Below, one piece after another: positions 7,825 to 15,151 of a stretch of DNA of 37,750 nucleotides. Both the position numbers and the translations under genes were made by a program. The stretch spans positions 1 to 37,750 of the forward strand of contig DAINOJ010000020.1 in assembly GCA_036744005.1 (NCBI GenBank). Direction: 5' to 3'. This DNA is from CALCNS01 sp937897315. Lineage in GTDB: Bacteria; Bacillota; JAAYKD01. How positions within the stretch are numbered: position 1 is the stretch's first letter; each line of letters begins with the position of its first letter. The notes beneath the pieces were generated by a model, which did not search any database, had not been told where the DNA came from, and saw only the letters and a list, made by a program, of their open reading frames with translations.

Positions 7825-7853
7825 TTGACTTTGTGAAGAATTTCGCATAAAAT
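7825..7853 (+). promoter_or_regulatory. Strong sigma-A-type promoter for the Crp/Fnr-ABC transporter unit
   Basis: TTGACT (7825-7830), exactly 17 bases, then TAAAAT (7848-7853), about 55 bases before the regulator start. The spacer contains the TGTGA/TCGCA palindrome described separately. Confidence 0.8.
7832..7847. promoter_or_regulatory. Crp/Fnr-like operator inside the promoter spacer
   Basis: TGTGA (7832-7836), six bases, TCGCA (7843-7847) matches the Crp-type consensus TGTGA-N6-TCACA at nine of ten positions. It fills the space between the -35 and -10 boxes of the promoter that drives the Crp/Fnr-family gene, the place where a bound protein would block transcription. Autorepression is the simplest reading. 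Confidence 0.5.
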
Positions 7854-7907
7854 AATAGTGAAAAAAGTAACAAATGTTTCTCTTGGAACAGTAACGAGGT
7901 GAAGTGT

Positions 7908-8549
7908 ATGCAAGCAGTGGAAAAAACACCCTTGTTTCAGCATTTGTCGCCCGAAAGAGTGGCAGAACTGCTACAACATCGTGGCCAAGTACGGCACTTT
8001 TCAGCGGGAGAAACGGTGTACGACCCCCAGCACTTTCAACGAGCCATGGGTATTGTCTTGCAGGGTCGTCTTAAAGTTACGACAGAAACGGAAGTGGTTT
8101 TAACCATTCTTCACAGTGGTTCCCTCTTTGGGGTGGCGGGGTTGTTTTTGGAGCGAGACGACTATGTCACCCGGATTCAAGCCATCAAACCCTCGGAAGT
8201 GTTGTTTCTGACTACCGATGATTTGGAAGCCATCTTTAAAGAAGAATACTCGGTATGCTTGCAGTATTTACGCTTTTTAAGCCAACGTATTGTTTTCTTA
8301 AATCAGCGCATCAGCCAATTTGTAGCTCCGAGCCCAGCAGAGGCGTTATATGCGTTTCTCACACGCTTGGCCATTGCTGCCGAAACCGACCGCTTTCATT
8401 TGCCCATGTCCAAGCAAGAGATGTGCAGGCAGATGAACATGGGGCGCACGACCCTTTATCGCGCTTGGGATCAGTTGCTCACGGAAGGGCGACTCATCGA
8501 ACATTCCGATACCAGTTTACAAGTGATTTTAGGAGGTACTCATCATTGA
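7908..8549 (+). CDS. Crp/Fnr-family transcriptional regulator
   Basis: A 213-residue regulator with an N-terminal cyclic-nucleotide-binding-type beta barrel (about residues 8-120, with GRLKVTTETEVVLTILHSGSLFGVAGLF), a long dimer helix and a C-terminal winged helix-turn-helix (MSKQEMCRQMNMGRTTLYRA). There is no Fnr-type N-terminal cysteine cluster, so it is not an obvious oxygen sensor; the effector is unknown. The ATG at 7908 is preferred over the GTG at 7899 because GAGGTGA lies just upstream. It overlaps the next gene by four bases and likely controls this transporter unit and itself. Confidence 0.9.
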   Translation: MQAVEKTPLFQHLSPERVAELLQHRGQVRHFSAGETVYDPQHFQRAMGIVLQGRLKVTTETEVVLTILHSGSLFGVAGLFLERDDYVTRIQAIKPSEVLFLTTDDLEAIFKEEYSVCLQYLRFLSQRIVFLNQRISQFVAPSPAEALYAFLTRLAIAAETDRFHLPMSKQEMCRQMNMGRTTLYRAWDQLLTEGRLIEHSDTSLQVILGGTHH

Positions 8550-9529
8550 ACAAGAAATTCATGCAACTCAGTGTTCTTTTACTCGTTTTCCTATTTCTTT
8601 TTACGGCATGCAATCAGCCGGTCAAACCCACACCGGTAGAGAAAATCGATATTCGCATTGGTGCGCTCAAAGGCCCTACTGCTTTGGGTATGCTAAAGCT
8701 CATGGAAGATGCAAAAGCTCAAACCACGAAGAATAATTATACGTTTACTTTGGCCGGTGCCCCCGATGAAATCAGCGGTAAGCTGATTTCCGGTGAACTA
8801 GATATGGCAGCCATACCGGCGAACTTGGCAGCGGTGTTGTTTAACAAGACCGAAGGGAAAATCCTCATGTCTGCTGTAAACACCTTGGGTGTTTTGTACA
8901 TGCTCGATACCGGGGACAGTTTGCAGAGCATGCAAGATGTAGCGGGTAAAACGATATACGCGACCGGTCAGGGTTCTACGCCGGAGTTTGCGCTCAATTA
9001 CTTATTGAAAGCCCATGGCTTAGAGCCCGGTAAAAATGTAGAAGTCATCTATAAGAGCGAACACGCCGAAGTGGCAGCACTCATGGCAGAAGGTAAAGTG
9101 GAATATGCACTCTTACCCGAACCCTTCGTAACCACGGTGCTCAATAAGGGGAACGCTCGTGTGGCACTGGATCTCACGGAGGAATGGCAAAAAGTGGGTG
9201 AAGAGGGCAGCAATTTGGTCATGGGTGCGTTTGCGGTTCGTAAAGAGTTTTATGAAAAGAATCCCCAGGTCGTAAAAGACTTCTTGGCTGAATATAAAAC
9301 TTCAGTTGCTTACACAAATGAGCATGTCGAAGAAGCGGCTGCGTTAAGTGGAAAATACGAAATCATTGCCGAAGCGGTGGCAAAGAAAGCTATACCTGCC
9401 TGTAACATTGTTTATGTTGACGGGGACGAGATGAAGACCATGACCGAATCTTTTTTAAAAGTATTATACGAAGCCGATGCCAAATCGGTGGGTGGTAAAC
9501 TACCCACAGCAGAGTTCTATTTGAAGTAA
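8546..9529 (+). CDS. ABC transporter substrate-binding lipoprotein (SsuA/NMT1-like)
   Basis: A 327-residue extracellular binding protein. The start is a TTG at 8546 that overlaps the previous stop and is preceded by AGGAGGT at 8531-8537. It gives an N-terminus NKK, a hydrophobic stretch and a lipobox FTAC with Cys22. The mature part (IRIGALKGPTALGMLKLM, GELDMAAIPANLAAVLFNK, GKTIYATGQGSTPEFALNYLL, VEYALLPEPFVTTVL) has the pattern of NMT1/THI5 and sulfonate-type binding proteins. Known relatives bind sulfonates, thiamine precursors or similar small anions; the substrate here cannot be told. A longer in-frame reading from 8255 runs inside the regulator gene and is not real. Confidence 0.88.
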   Translation: MNKKFMQLSVLLLVFLFLFTACNQPVKPTPVEKIDIRIGALKGPTALGMLKLMEDAKAQTTKNNYTFTLAGAPDEISGKLISGELDMAAIPANLAAVLFNKTEGKILMSAVNTLGVLYMLDTGDSLQSMQDVAGKTIYATGQGSTPEFALNYLLKAHGLEPGKNVEVIYKSEHAEVAALMAEGKVEYALLPEPFVTTVLNKGNARVALDLTEEWQKVGEEGSNLVMGAFAVRKEFYEKNPQVVKDFLAEYKTSVAYTNEHVEEAAALSGKYEIIAEAVAKKAIPACNIVYVDGDEMKTMTESFLKVLYEADAKSVGGKLPTAEFYLK

Positions 9530-9550
9530 GTAACGAAAGGAAGATGCGGC

Positions 9551-10333
9551 ATGCGAGGTTTGCTGAAGAAACCCGGTTCCCTTAGACCCCTGCCTGCCGC
9601 TCTGCTTTTTGTTGCGGCAGTGGGGTTTTGGTTGTTATGCTGGCATTTTATCGCTCAAAGAATACAGATGTCATTGCTTTTGCCGAGTCCGGCAGAAACC
9701 TTTCGCGCATTGGGGAACATTGTTGCACATGCCGATTTCTGGCGCATTACCTTGGCTAGTTTGTTACGCATCTTTTCCGGGTTTGCCATGGCGGTGATCG
9801 TTGGCTCTCTTTTAGGAGCTCTAACCGCCTTTGTACCGGTCGCTCGACCGTTCATTGCATTGCCGATGAATATCATCAAGGCGACTCCGGTAGCTTCCTT
9901 TGTGATTTTGGCACTGGTTTGGTTATCATCCCAGCAGCTGTCCTTATTTATTTGCTTCCTCATGGTTTTACCTTTGGTGTGGAGCAATGTGGAAACCGGA
10001 TTTCTGCAGGTAGATGAGTCTTTGCTGGAAATGGCTTATGTCTACCGTTTTTCCAATAAGACAATCTTGCAAAGCATTTACTTTCCGGCACTCAAACCCT
10101 TTTTAGTGAATGCGCTGTTGCTTGGGTTTGGCTATGCCTGGAAATCCGGGGTCGCTGCCGAGGTTTTGGGTCTCCCTCAGTGGGGCATTGGAACCAAGCT
10201 GTATCAGTCAAAAATCTACTTAGAAACCCCCGAACTGTTCGCTTGGACCGTGGTAGTGATTGTGATTAGCTTATTGGCAGAGGGCGGTTTGACTCTGTGG
10301 CTGAAAAAAGAAAGAAGGATGCGATCGGGATGA
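9551..10333 (+). CDS. ABC transporter permease (SsuC/TauC-like)
   Basis: A 260-residue inner-membrane permease of the binding-protein-dependent type. Several hydrophobic helices are visible, with LLLPSPAETFRAL near the N-terminus as in SsuC/TauC proteins. The cytoplasmic coupling loop is in the region LLEMAYVYRFSNKTILQSIYFPALKPFLVNALLLGFG, where the EAA motif normally lies. AAAGGAAG precedes the start. The stop overlaps the ATPase start as ATGA. Confidence 0.9.
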   Translation: MRGLLKKPGSLRPLPAALLFVAAVGFWLLCWHFIAQRIQMSLLLPSPAETFRALGNIVAHADFWRITLASLLRIFSGFAMAVIVGSLLGALTAFVPVARPFIALPMNIIKATPVASFVILALVWLSSQQLSLFICFLMVLPLVWSNVETGFLQVDESLLEMAYVYRFSNKTILQSIYFPALKPFLVNALLLGFGYAWKSGVAAEVLGLPQWGIGTKLYQSKIYLETPELFAWTVVVIVISLLAEGGLTLWLKKERRMRSG

Positions 10334-10929
10334 AATTAGAGTCATTGAGTTTTACCTACGATAAGAGACCGGTTTTGCGCGATTTCTCCTTGAACTTACC
10401 CAGCCAAGGAGTGGTTGTCCTCATGGGTCATTCCGGTTGCGGTAAAACTACACTTCTTCGCCTGATTGCAGGGTTGGAGAAAGCGCAAAGCGGCCGAGTG
10501 CTCGATGCAGCAAAGAAGCCATCTTTTTTGTTTCAGGAAGATCGCTTACTTCCACAGTTGACGGTGTTTCAGAACCTCATGTTGGTACAGCCCAAGGGTG
10601 GTGCAGCAGAGGTTCATAAGCGGTTGCAGCAGGTTGGGTTAGAAGAAGAAAGCCAGGCTTATCCCGGGGAGCTATCGGGGGGCATGAAGCGCAGAGTGGC
10701 ATTAGCCAGAGCTTTGTGTTATGATGGAGATGTACTGATTTTGGACGAACCGCTGAAAGGACTTAGCATGGAACATCGACGTCAATTGTGGCCGGTGTTA
10801 AAAGCGGAGGGAGAACGGCGCTTGGTTCTGTGGGTCAGTCACGATGAAGAAGAAGCCAAGGCGGTGGCAGATCGAGTCTTGCACTTATCGGGCTTCCCAT
10901 TAAAAATCCTGGAGGTGGCCGGTTGTTAG
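10330..10929 (+). CDS. ABC transporter ATP-binding protein (SsuB-like)
   Basis: The ATPase of the same importer, 199 residues, slightly short for the family. Walker A is GHSGCGKTT at residues 33-41, the Q-loop FQEDRLLPQ follows, the signature is LSGGMKRRVALARAL, Walker B is DVLILDEPLKGL and the H-loop VSHDEEEA. The ATG at 10330 overlaps the permease stop. An upstream in-frame start at 10297 would lie within permease coding sequence without a ribosome site. The end overlaps the thioesterase gene by seven bases. Confidence 0.92.
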   Translation: MKLESLSFTYDKRPVLRDFSLNLPSQGVVVLMGHSGCGKTTLLRLIAGLEKAQSGRVLDAAKKPSFLFQEDRLLPQLTVFQNLMLVQPKGGAAEVHKRLQQVGLEEESQAYPGELSGGMKRRVALARALCYDGDVLILDEPLKGLSMEHRRQLWPVLKAEGERRLVLWVSHDEEEAKAVADRVLHLSGFPLKILEVAGC

Positions 10930-11660
10930 AACAGTTTTTGTTTACCAAGGAGTATCGCATCGAAGGTCGTCAGGTGGGTCCGGAGAATCGATTAAAACCA
11001 TCGGCGTTGCTGTGGCTGTTCATGGAGACCAGCGAAGCCCACATGAATTCGCTGGGCTGGAATCACACAAGGTTAGTGGACGAAGATATGGCATTCCTGA
11101 TTATTCACAATAAGGTTTCACTAAAGCAGATACCCCAGTTTGGTGAAGAGTATACGGTAGAAACTGCCCCCATTGGGAACACCGGGGCTCAGTTTTACCG
11201 AGGGTTTCGCTTGGTGGGGAAAGATGGTGTGGTGGGTGAAATGACACAGACCAGTGTCTTGGTCAACCCGCATACCCACCAGCTACAGAGGCCAAAAAAC
11301 TTTTATAAACTCGATATTTTCCCTGATGTGAAAGTCTCTTCCAAGTGGATTGTGACGGCTCCGGAGACACCGGAGGTTCTCTATCCCTTAGGCGTTCGAA
11401 CCATTTACTATTCTGATTTGGATTACAACAATCATTTGAACAATACCATCTATGCCGATATTTGCATGGACTTCTGTGCAGACCGCTTGGGGGGGCATGC
11501 GTTTTCCGGCATGCATATTCAATATATTGCTGAAGCCTTGCTCCATGATGAAGTGGTCATCGAAGGCACTTCCTTACCCGGAGGGGGTTTTTACTGCCAA
11601 GGTAGCCATACCCGTGGCTTGTGTTTTAAAGCTATCCTACAAAAAGACGATTCTCATTAA
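10923..11660 (+). CDS. Acyl-ACP thioesterase (FatA/FatB-like, double hotdog)
   Basis: A 245-residue member of the acyl-ACP thioesterase family, which releases free fatty acids from acyl carrier protein in the cytoplasm. Two hotdog domains are expected, about residues 1-130 and 150-240. The second contains SDLDYNNHLNNTIYADIC near residue 165, the Asn/His-rich catalytic segment of the family; the first contains ETSEAHMNSLGW. The start is a TTG preceded by GGAGGTGG and overlaps the ABC ATPase. Being the last gene of a regulator-transporter unit is unusual for this enzyme; a link between transported compound and acyl-ACP metabolism is an inference only. Confidence 0.88.
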   Translation: MLEQFLFTKEYRIEGRQVGPENRLKPSALLWLFMETSEAHMNSLGWNHTRLVDEDMAFLIIHNKVSLKQIPQFGEEYTVETAPIGNTGAQFYRGFRLVGKDGVVGEMTQTSVLVNPHTHQLQRPKNFYKLDIFPDVKVSSKWIVTAPETPEVLYPLGVRTIYYSDLDYNNHLNNTIYADICMDFCADRLGGHAFSGMHIQYIAEALLHDEVVIEGTSLPGGGFYCQGSHTRGLCFKAILQKDDSH

Positions 11661-11679
11661 GCGAGAACCGTCTTTTTTA
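11641..11679. terminator. Bidirectional rho-independent terminator between convergent genes
   Basis: AAAAAGACG.TTCTC pairs with GAGAACCGTCTTTTTT with one mismatch around an eight-base loop. A T run follows on the plus strand and the A run before the stem serves the minus strand. The stem includes the stop codon of the thioesterase gene and lies just beyond the minus-strand coiled-coil gene, so it serves both. Confidence 0.85.
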
Positions 11680-11683
11680 GTAT

Positions 11684-12628
11684 TTATAAGGTTAGCAAAG
11701 TCTCTTCGATTTTGGTTTGCATTTGTTGTTGCGCGTTCGATTCTAATTGTAGCATTTGTTCTAAACGGCTCATGACGGTATCGACTTGTGCAATGACCGC
11801 AGATACGTTCTCGCGGGCGGTATTGATTTTGGCTTGCATGAAGAAGTCCATGAAAAAACCATCAAAGAAGAAATCGGCGAATTTGCTGAAGCCATCGATG
11901 TGGATCTCCGAAGGCCCGCTTATGCGAATGTCGAGCAATTCGGTTTGAAATCTTCGAAGCTCACTTTCTACCCGGTTGATTTGCCGTTTGGCTTCATCAA
12001 TATGGGAGTGTTTGATAAGGGTAGCAAATAGCCCACCACCTACCATATCGAAGACACCCCAACCGGCTGCGGAGTTTAAGCTTTCCGATACGCTTTGCAG
12101 AGCCTCACGGGCTGTTGCACCAGCAGCCTGGGCTTCTTCGATTTCTCGTTGATTGCGCCGGCTGATTTCCATTTGCTCTTGCAGAAGGCGTAACGATTCT
12201 GCGGCTTTTCCGGGAAGCTGCGCCACTTCTTTTTGCTTTTCGGCAAAGCGTTTTCGGTACTCTGCTTCAGAGGCTTTGCATTCAGCTTCTTCCCTTTGGT
12301 AGCGCTCGATTTGGTATTTCACGTCATCGACGCGGTCCAGTGCATGCCGATAAGCCAGGGCGGCTTCTACCGCTTCTTGTTCTTCTTTGTCTAGGCGATC
12401 GTAGTAATTGCCGGTCACACCGGCTAAGAAACGACTGAATCCCATATTTTTTAAGCGTTCTACATCGGCTTCTTCTTTATCCAGTACCGCTCCCAAGCGG
12501 TCTGCTTCCTCTTCCAATTCTACGAGTTGAACTTCCAGCTCCTCCATCATGCGTTGTATTTTTTTAGCTCGGTCGGCACGCTCTTTCAAATCGCGCAGGG
12601 AAGTGGAAGGAGTATTCTTTTGGTCCAT
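11684..12628 (-). CDS. Conserved-looking coiled-coil protein of unknown function
   Basis: I do not recognise a named family. The 314-residue protein has no signal peptide. Residues 10-60 and about 80-170 are highly charged and rich in Glu, Arg, Gln and Leu with heptad-like spacing, so long coiled coils are expected. A glycine-rich segment GWGVFDMVGGGLFATLIKH at 189-207 interrupts them, then another helix, then an unusual Phe-rich patch (FADFFFDGFFMDFFM, 250-264). The layout suggests an antiparallel coiled-coil cytoplasmic protein, possibly membrane-touching through the Phe patch. GGAGGAAC precedes the ATG, 17 bases after the S9 peptidase stop, so the two are co-transcribed. Confidence 0.7.
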   Translation of the reverse strand: MDQKNTPSTSLRDLKERADRAKKIQRMMEELEVQLVELEEEADRLGAVLDKEEADVERLKNMGFSRFLAGVTGNYYDRLDKEEQEAVEAALAYRHALDRVDDVKYQIERYQREEAECKASEAEYRKRFAEKQKEVAQLPGKAAESLRLLQEQMEISRRNQREIEEAQAAGATAREALQSVSESLNSAAGWGVFDMVGGGLFATLIKHSHIDEAKRQINRVESELRRFQTELLDIRISGPSEIHIDGFSKFADFFFDGFFMDFFMQAKINTARENVSAVIAQVDTVMSRLEQMLQLESNAQQQMQTKIEETLLTL

Positions 12629-12645
12629 CTGTGTTCCTCCAATAT

Positions 12646-14631
12646 TTAACTTAAGTGAGATTTAAACCAGGCCAAGGTTCGCTGCCAACGATCGACTACA
12701 TAAGAGGGTTTGACGATACCGTGGTATTGGTCGGGGTATTTTACATAAACGGTCTCTTTGCCGAGCCGTTTTAAAGCATAGTAAAATTGCTCGCTTTGGT
12801 CCTGTGGGCAACGTACATCAATGCTGCCGTGCAATATCAGGGTGGGGGTTTCTACATTGCGCACAAAAGTGATGGGGCTGCGTGACATGACTTTAGGGAT
12901 ATCATCTACCACAAATCCACCGTGTAACCCCTCTCCGTAGACTTGTGCATCGCTGACGAGGGCTAGGGTGAGCCAGTTCGAAATAATCGCTCCGGCTACA
13001 GCTGCTTTGAAGCGCTTGTTTTGGGTGACTATCCAAGAAGTCATAAAGCCGCCATAGCTCCATCCGGTGACCATAAGTCGGTTGGCATCGGCGACGCCCA
13101 TGGCTATGACGTGGTCCACGCCTTTCATAATATCCTCGTAATCTTTACCGCCAAGGTCCTGTACGCAACCCATGGCAAAATCGGCTCCGTAGGTGACGCT
13201 ACCGCGCGGATTGGTGAAGACGACTGCAAATCCATGGTTGGCGAAAAGTTGGAAGGGGAATTGGTAACTGTCGGTATAAACTCCGGTGGGACCCCCATGA
13301 ATGCTAAGCACGGTGGGTACTGGTTGGCCCGGAGTGTAATCTAAGGGGCGAACCAAAAAGCCGTCAATCGGCCAGCCATCGGCACCGGCATAGGTGAAGC
13401 GTTCGACCGGTAAGGGAGGGTATTTTTTTAAGAAGGCTTCGTGAACCGAGGTTAATACAGTGGCTTTGCCTTCTTTGGAGACATATAACTCGGCAGGATG
13501 GGTGAAGTTTTCACTGAGGAACAACATAGTACCATCCGCGGCGATTTCTACGCTGTTACTCATTGCCAAAGCCCCAATCGTAGCGGGCTGTTCGTCCTCG
13601 AGTTCTCCGTTGACAAAGGGGATGACCGTTATGGTGTTGCTTCCCTTCCAGGCTCGTAGGTTATACACTTGGTTGTTCTTTGCACAATAACGTAAATTGC
13701 TTCGCATAGCATCATCGAGCGGGGTTAGGCAGGTAATGGCTTCTGCTGCTAAGGGGAGGGATTGAGTCAAAGGTGCCGACCACAGACGACTGGGACTGAC
13801 TCCACTGGGGTAAGAATTGTCACTACCTAACCATAGTAGGGTTTTGCCCTGGTCGGCCATGAGCATCTGGGAGATATTGCCATCAAATTCTAGGACTTTG
13901 TGGTTTAGTCCGCTAGCCAATAACAAATTTCGGACTTCCGTACGATTGCTGACAGTACTTTCAGAGTAGCAGGTGACACTGTAGTAAATCGAACTGCCAT
14001 CTTGGTTCCAAACCACCGAACCAATGCGCTCTTTGCCCTGCGTATGAGGTAGGCAAGTATGATTGGGGTCTTGCCATTCCAAGACATAGATTTGCGGGTA
14101 AGTATGGTGTATATAGCCTTTTCCGTCCGTACGATACGCCATCTCATCAATGACCACCGGGGCATCCTTCTTTTCTTCTTTCCCACCTCGGTCATAGAGT
14201 TCTTTGGGTTCGCTGGGGTAGCGAGGACCTTCCGGCAACGGTTGGTTCGATAAAAAAGCGATTTTGCTGCCGTCTGGGCTAAAAATAGCAGCCGAGCTAG
14301 GGGAGGGTTCGGTTCCCAGTAATTCGGCTTCTCCACCGCTTAAGCGAATCGCATAAAACTGTGCCTTCCCCTTTTCACCGCGACTGGAGTGAAAGACAAT
14401 GGTGGTGCCATCGGGAGAGAACCTTGGATTGCTGTCTTTTCCGCTTTGAGTTAGCTGCCTTGGAGCAACACTGCCATCGGTAGCGGCAATCCATAGGTTA
14501 CTCCCCTTTTTATCTTCTTTGAGTGTGGTCTCGCTGACAACATAAACAGCCCATTGACCGTTGGGAGAAATTTGTGGGTCGCTTATCGTTTTCATATCGA
14601 ATTGGTGAGCGGCATGTAAAATGGGTTTCAT
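12646..14631 (-). CDS. S9-family prolyl oligopeptidase-like serine peptidase
   Basis: A 661-residue cytoplasmic peptidase with an N-terminal WD40-like beta propeller (repeats such as DPQISPNGQWAVYV, NPRFSPDGTTIVF, AAIFSPDGSKIAFLS) and a C-terminal alpha/beta hydrolase domain. The catalytic triad is readable as Ser525 (GWSYGGF), Asp605 (HGSIDVRCP) and His637 (YHG). Relatives are acylaminoacyl- and dipeptidyl-peptidases that trim short peptides. The ATG at 14631 follows AAAGGAGTG; an in-frame start 14 codons earlier has no ribosome site. Upstream on this strand lie two terminators and a ykkC-type aptamer, so riboswitch control is possible, as is a local promoter beginning with TTGACA at 14705-14710. 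Confidence 0.93.
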   Translation of the reverse strand: MKPILHAAHQFDMKTISDPQISPNGQWAVYVVSETTLKEDKKGSNLWIAATDGSVAPRQLTQSGKDSNPRFSPDGTTIVFHSSRGEKGKAQFYAIRLSGGEAELLGTEPSPSSAAIFSPDGSKIAFLSNQPLPEGPRYPSEPKELYDRGGKEEKKDAPVVIDEMAYRTDGKGYIHHTYPQIYVLEWQDPNHTCLPHTQGKERIGSVVWNQDGSSIYYSVTCYSESTVSNRTEVRNLLLASGLNHKVLEFDGNISQMLMADQGKTLLWLGSDNSYPSGVSPSRLWSAPLTQSLPLAAEAITCLTPLDDAMRSNLRYCAKNNQVYNLRAWKGSNTITVIPFVNGELEDEQPATIGALAMSNSVEIAADGTMLFLSENFTHPAELYVSKEGKATVLTSVHEAFLKKYPPLPVERFTYAGADGWPIDGFLVRPLDYTPGQPVPTVLSIHGGPTGVYTDSYQFPFQLFANHGFAVVFTNPRGSVTYGADFAMGCVQDLGGKDYEDIMKGVDHVIAMGVADANRLMVTGWSYGGFMTSWIVTQNKRFKAAVAGAIISNWLTLALVSDAQVYGEGLHGGFVVDDIPKVMSRSPITFVRNVETPTLILHGSIDVRCPQDQSEQFYYALKRLGKETVYVKYPDQYHGIVKPSYVVDRWQRTLAWFKSHLS

Positions 14632-14814
14632 TGTGGCACTCCTTTCTATGAGCGAAAGTTCTTGCTTTACCAATTCTCTTTTTTGATCTTATCCCCTTCT
14701 TTGTTGTCAAAAAAGAGCAAAAAAACGCCGCCCTGTCCAAAGACAGAGCGGCCATGAGAGGAATAAACAGAACAAAACATTAAAAAAAGAGAGGAGGAAA
14801 TATGAGAACCATGA
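14632..14814. other. Non-coding leader between S9 peptidase start and riboswitch terminator
   Basis: No credible gene is seen on either strand. The stretch holds the second terminator (14727-14752) and, on the minus strand, a perfect TTGACA (14710-14705) with no good -10 box at 17 bases. An 11-codon reading frame at 14812-14780 (minus) has no ribosome site. Confidence 0.6.
14720..14752 (-). terminator. Strong rho-independent terminator between the riboswitch and the S9 peptidase
   Basis: On the minus strand GCCGCTCTGTC (14752-14742), loop TTTG, GACAGGGCGGC (14737-14727) forms an 11-base stem with one A-C mismatch, followed by GTTTTTTTGC. It lies about 60 bases beyond the riboswitch terminator and about 95 bases before the peptidase start. 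Transcripts from the riboswitch promoter must pass both to reach the peptidase gene. Confidence 0.85.
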
Positions 14815-14856
14815 AATAAAAAAGGAAGCCCGCCGATTATCGATCGGAGACCTTCC
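14815..14856 (-). terminator. Expression-platform terminator of the ykkC-type riboswitch
   Basis: On the minus strand GGAAG (14856-14852) pairs with CTTCC (14828-14824) and CCGAT with ATCGG inside it, with two internal mismatches, followed by TTTTTT. The 5' arm uses the last bases of the aptamer (GGAAGGTCTC), so aptamer closing stem and terminator are mutually exclusive: ligand binding should favour read-through (an ON switch). Confidence 0.8.
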
Positions 14857-14957
14857 GCAGAGCATTTTATTCTCACGGTGTCCGTTTCGCTAAAAACGAA
14901 ACGTGGTTTCGCTTGGACCAAACCAGCAAATGCTGTTGGAACCCTAGAAACCCTCTC
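14847..14957 (-). promoter_or_regulatory. ykkC-family riboswitch aptamer, subtype-2-like (PRPP or ppGpp class)
   Basis: Read on the minus strand, the sequence has the ykkC order: a GAGA/TCTC closing pair, CTAGGGTTCC, a stem-loop (AACAGC/GCTGGTT), TTGGTCCAAGCGAAACC, a CGTTTCG/CGAAACG stem, ACACCG, a GAG/CTC hairpin enclosing AATAAAATG, and GCGGAAGGT. From memory the guanidine class has GGTCCGAGAGA after the second stem, whereas PRPP- and ppGpp-binding members have GGTCCAAG and end in GCGG..AGGT, as here. Sequence alone, read by eye, does not separate PRPP from ppGpp. It starts about 20 bases after a clear promoter. Confidence 0.82.
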
Positions 14958-14985
14958 ACATTGTGCGCGAATCAAGCGCAGTATT

Positions 14986-15014
14986 AATATACCATACTTC
15001 AGGAATTTTGACAA
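14986..15014 (-). promoter_or_regulatory. Promoter of the riboswitch transcript
   Basis: On the minus strand TTGTCA (15014-15009), exactly 17 bases, TATATT (14991-14986). Transcription should start near 14979, just before the aptamer. Two 21-bp repeats lie directly upstream. Confidence 0.8.
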
Positions 15015-15017
15015 GTC

Positions 15018-15059
15018 ATTGACAAATTTTTTGTCAAAATTGACGAATTTTTTATCAAA
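15018..15059. repeat. Two tandem 21-bp repeats, each an inverted repeat, upstream of the riboswitch promoter
   Basis: Copy one (15018-15038) and copy two (15039-15059) are 21 bases each and differ at two positions: ATTGAC-A/G-AATTTTTT-G/A-TCAAA. Copy one is itself a near-perfect palindrome (TTGACAAA / TTTGTCAA type). A partial third unit, ATTGATAA, follows. The two-helical-turn period and position just upstream of the -35 box suggest a protein-binding array or AT-rich upstream promoter element. Confidence 0.6.
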
Positions 15060-15151
15060 TTGATAAGTGTTCCGCCAGTTTTCGACATAAAAAAATAAAA
15101 TAACGGCGGGTATTATCGTCGTGCTTGAAGGATGAAAGGGGATTCTCTGGT

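Noticed and set aside
8255..8545. Long in-frame extension upstream of the substrate-binding lipoprotein
   Set aside because: It runs through the regulator gene in another frame. The lipoprotein signal begins at the TTG at 8546 with AGGAGGT upstream.
14780..14812. Eleven-codon minus-strand reading frame between the two terminators as a leader peptide
   Set aside because: No ribosome site before its ATG and no regulatory codon run.
14847..14957. Guanidine-I class assignment for the ykkC-type aptamer
   Set aside because: The segment after the second stem is GGTCCAAG rather than GGTCCGAGAG, and the 3' end GCGGAAGGT fits the PRPP/ppGpp branch better. Not decisive without a model search.
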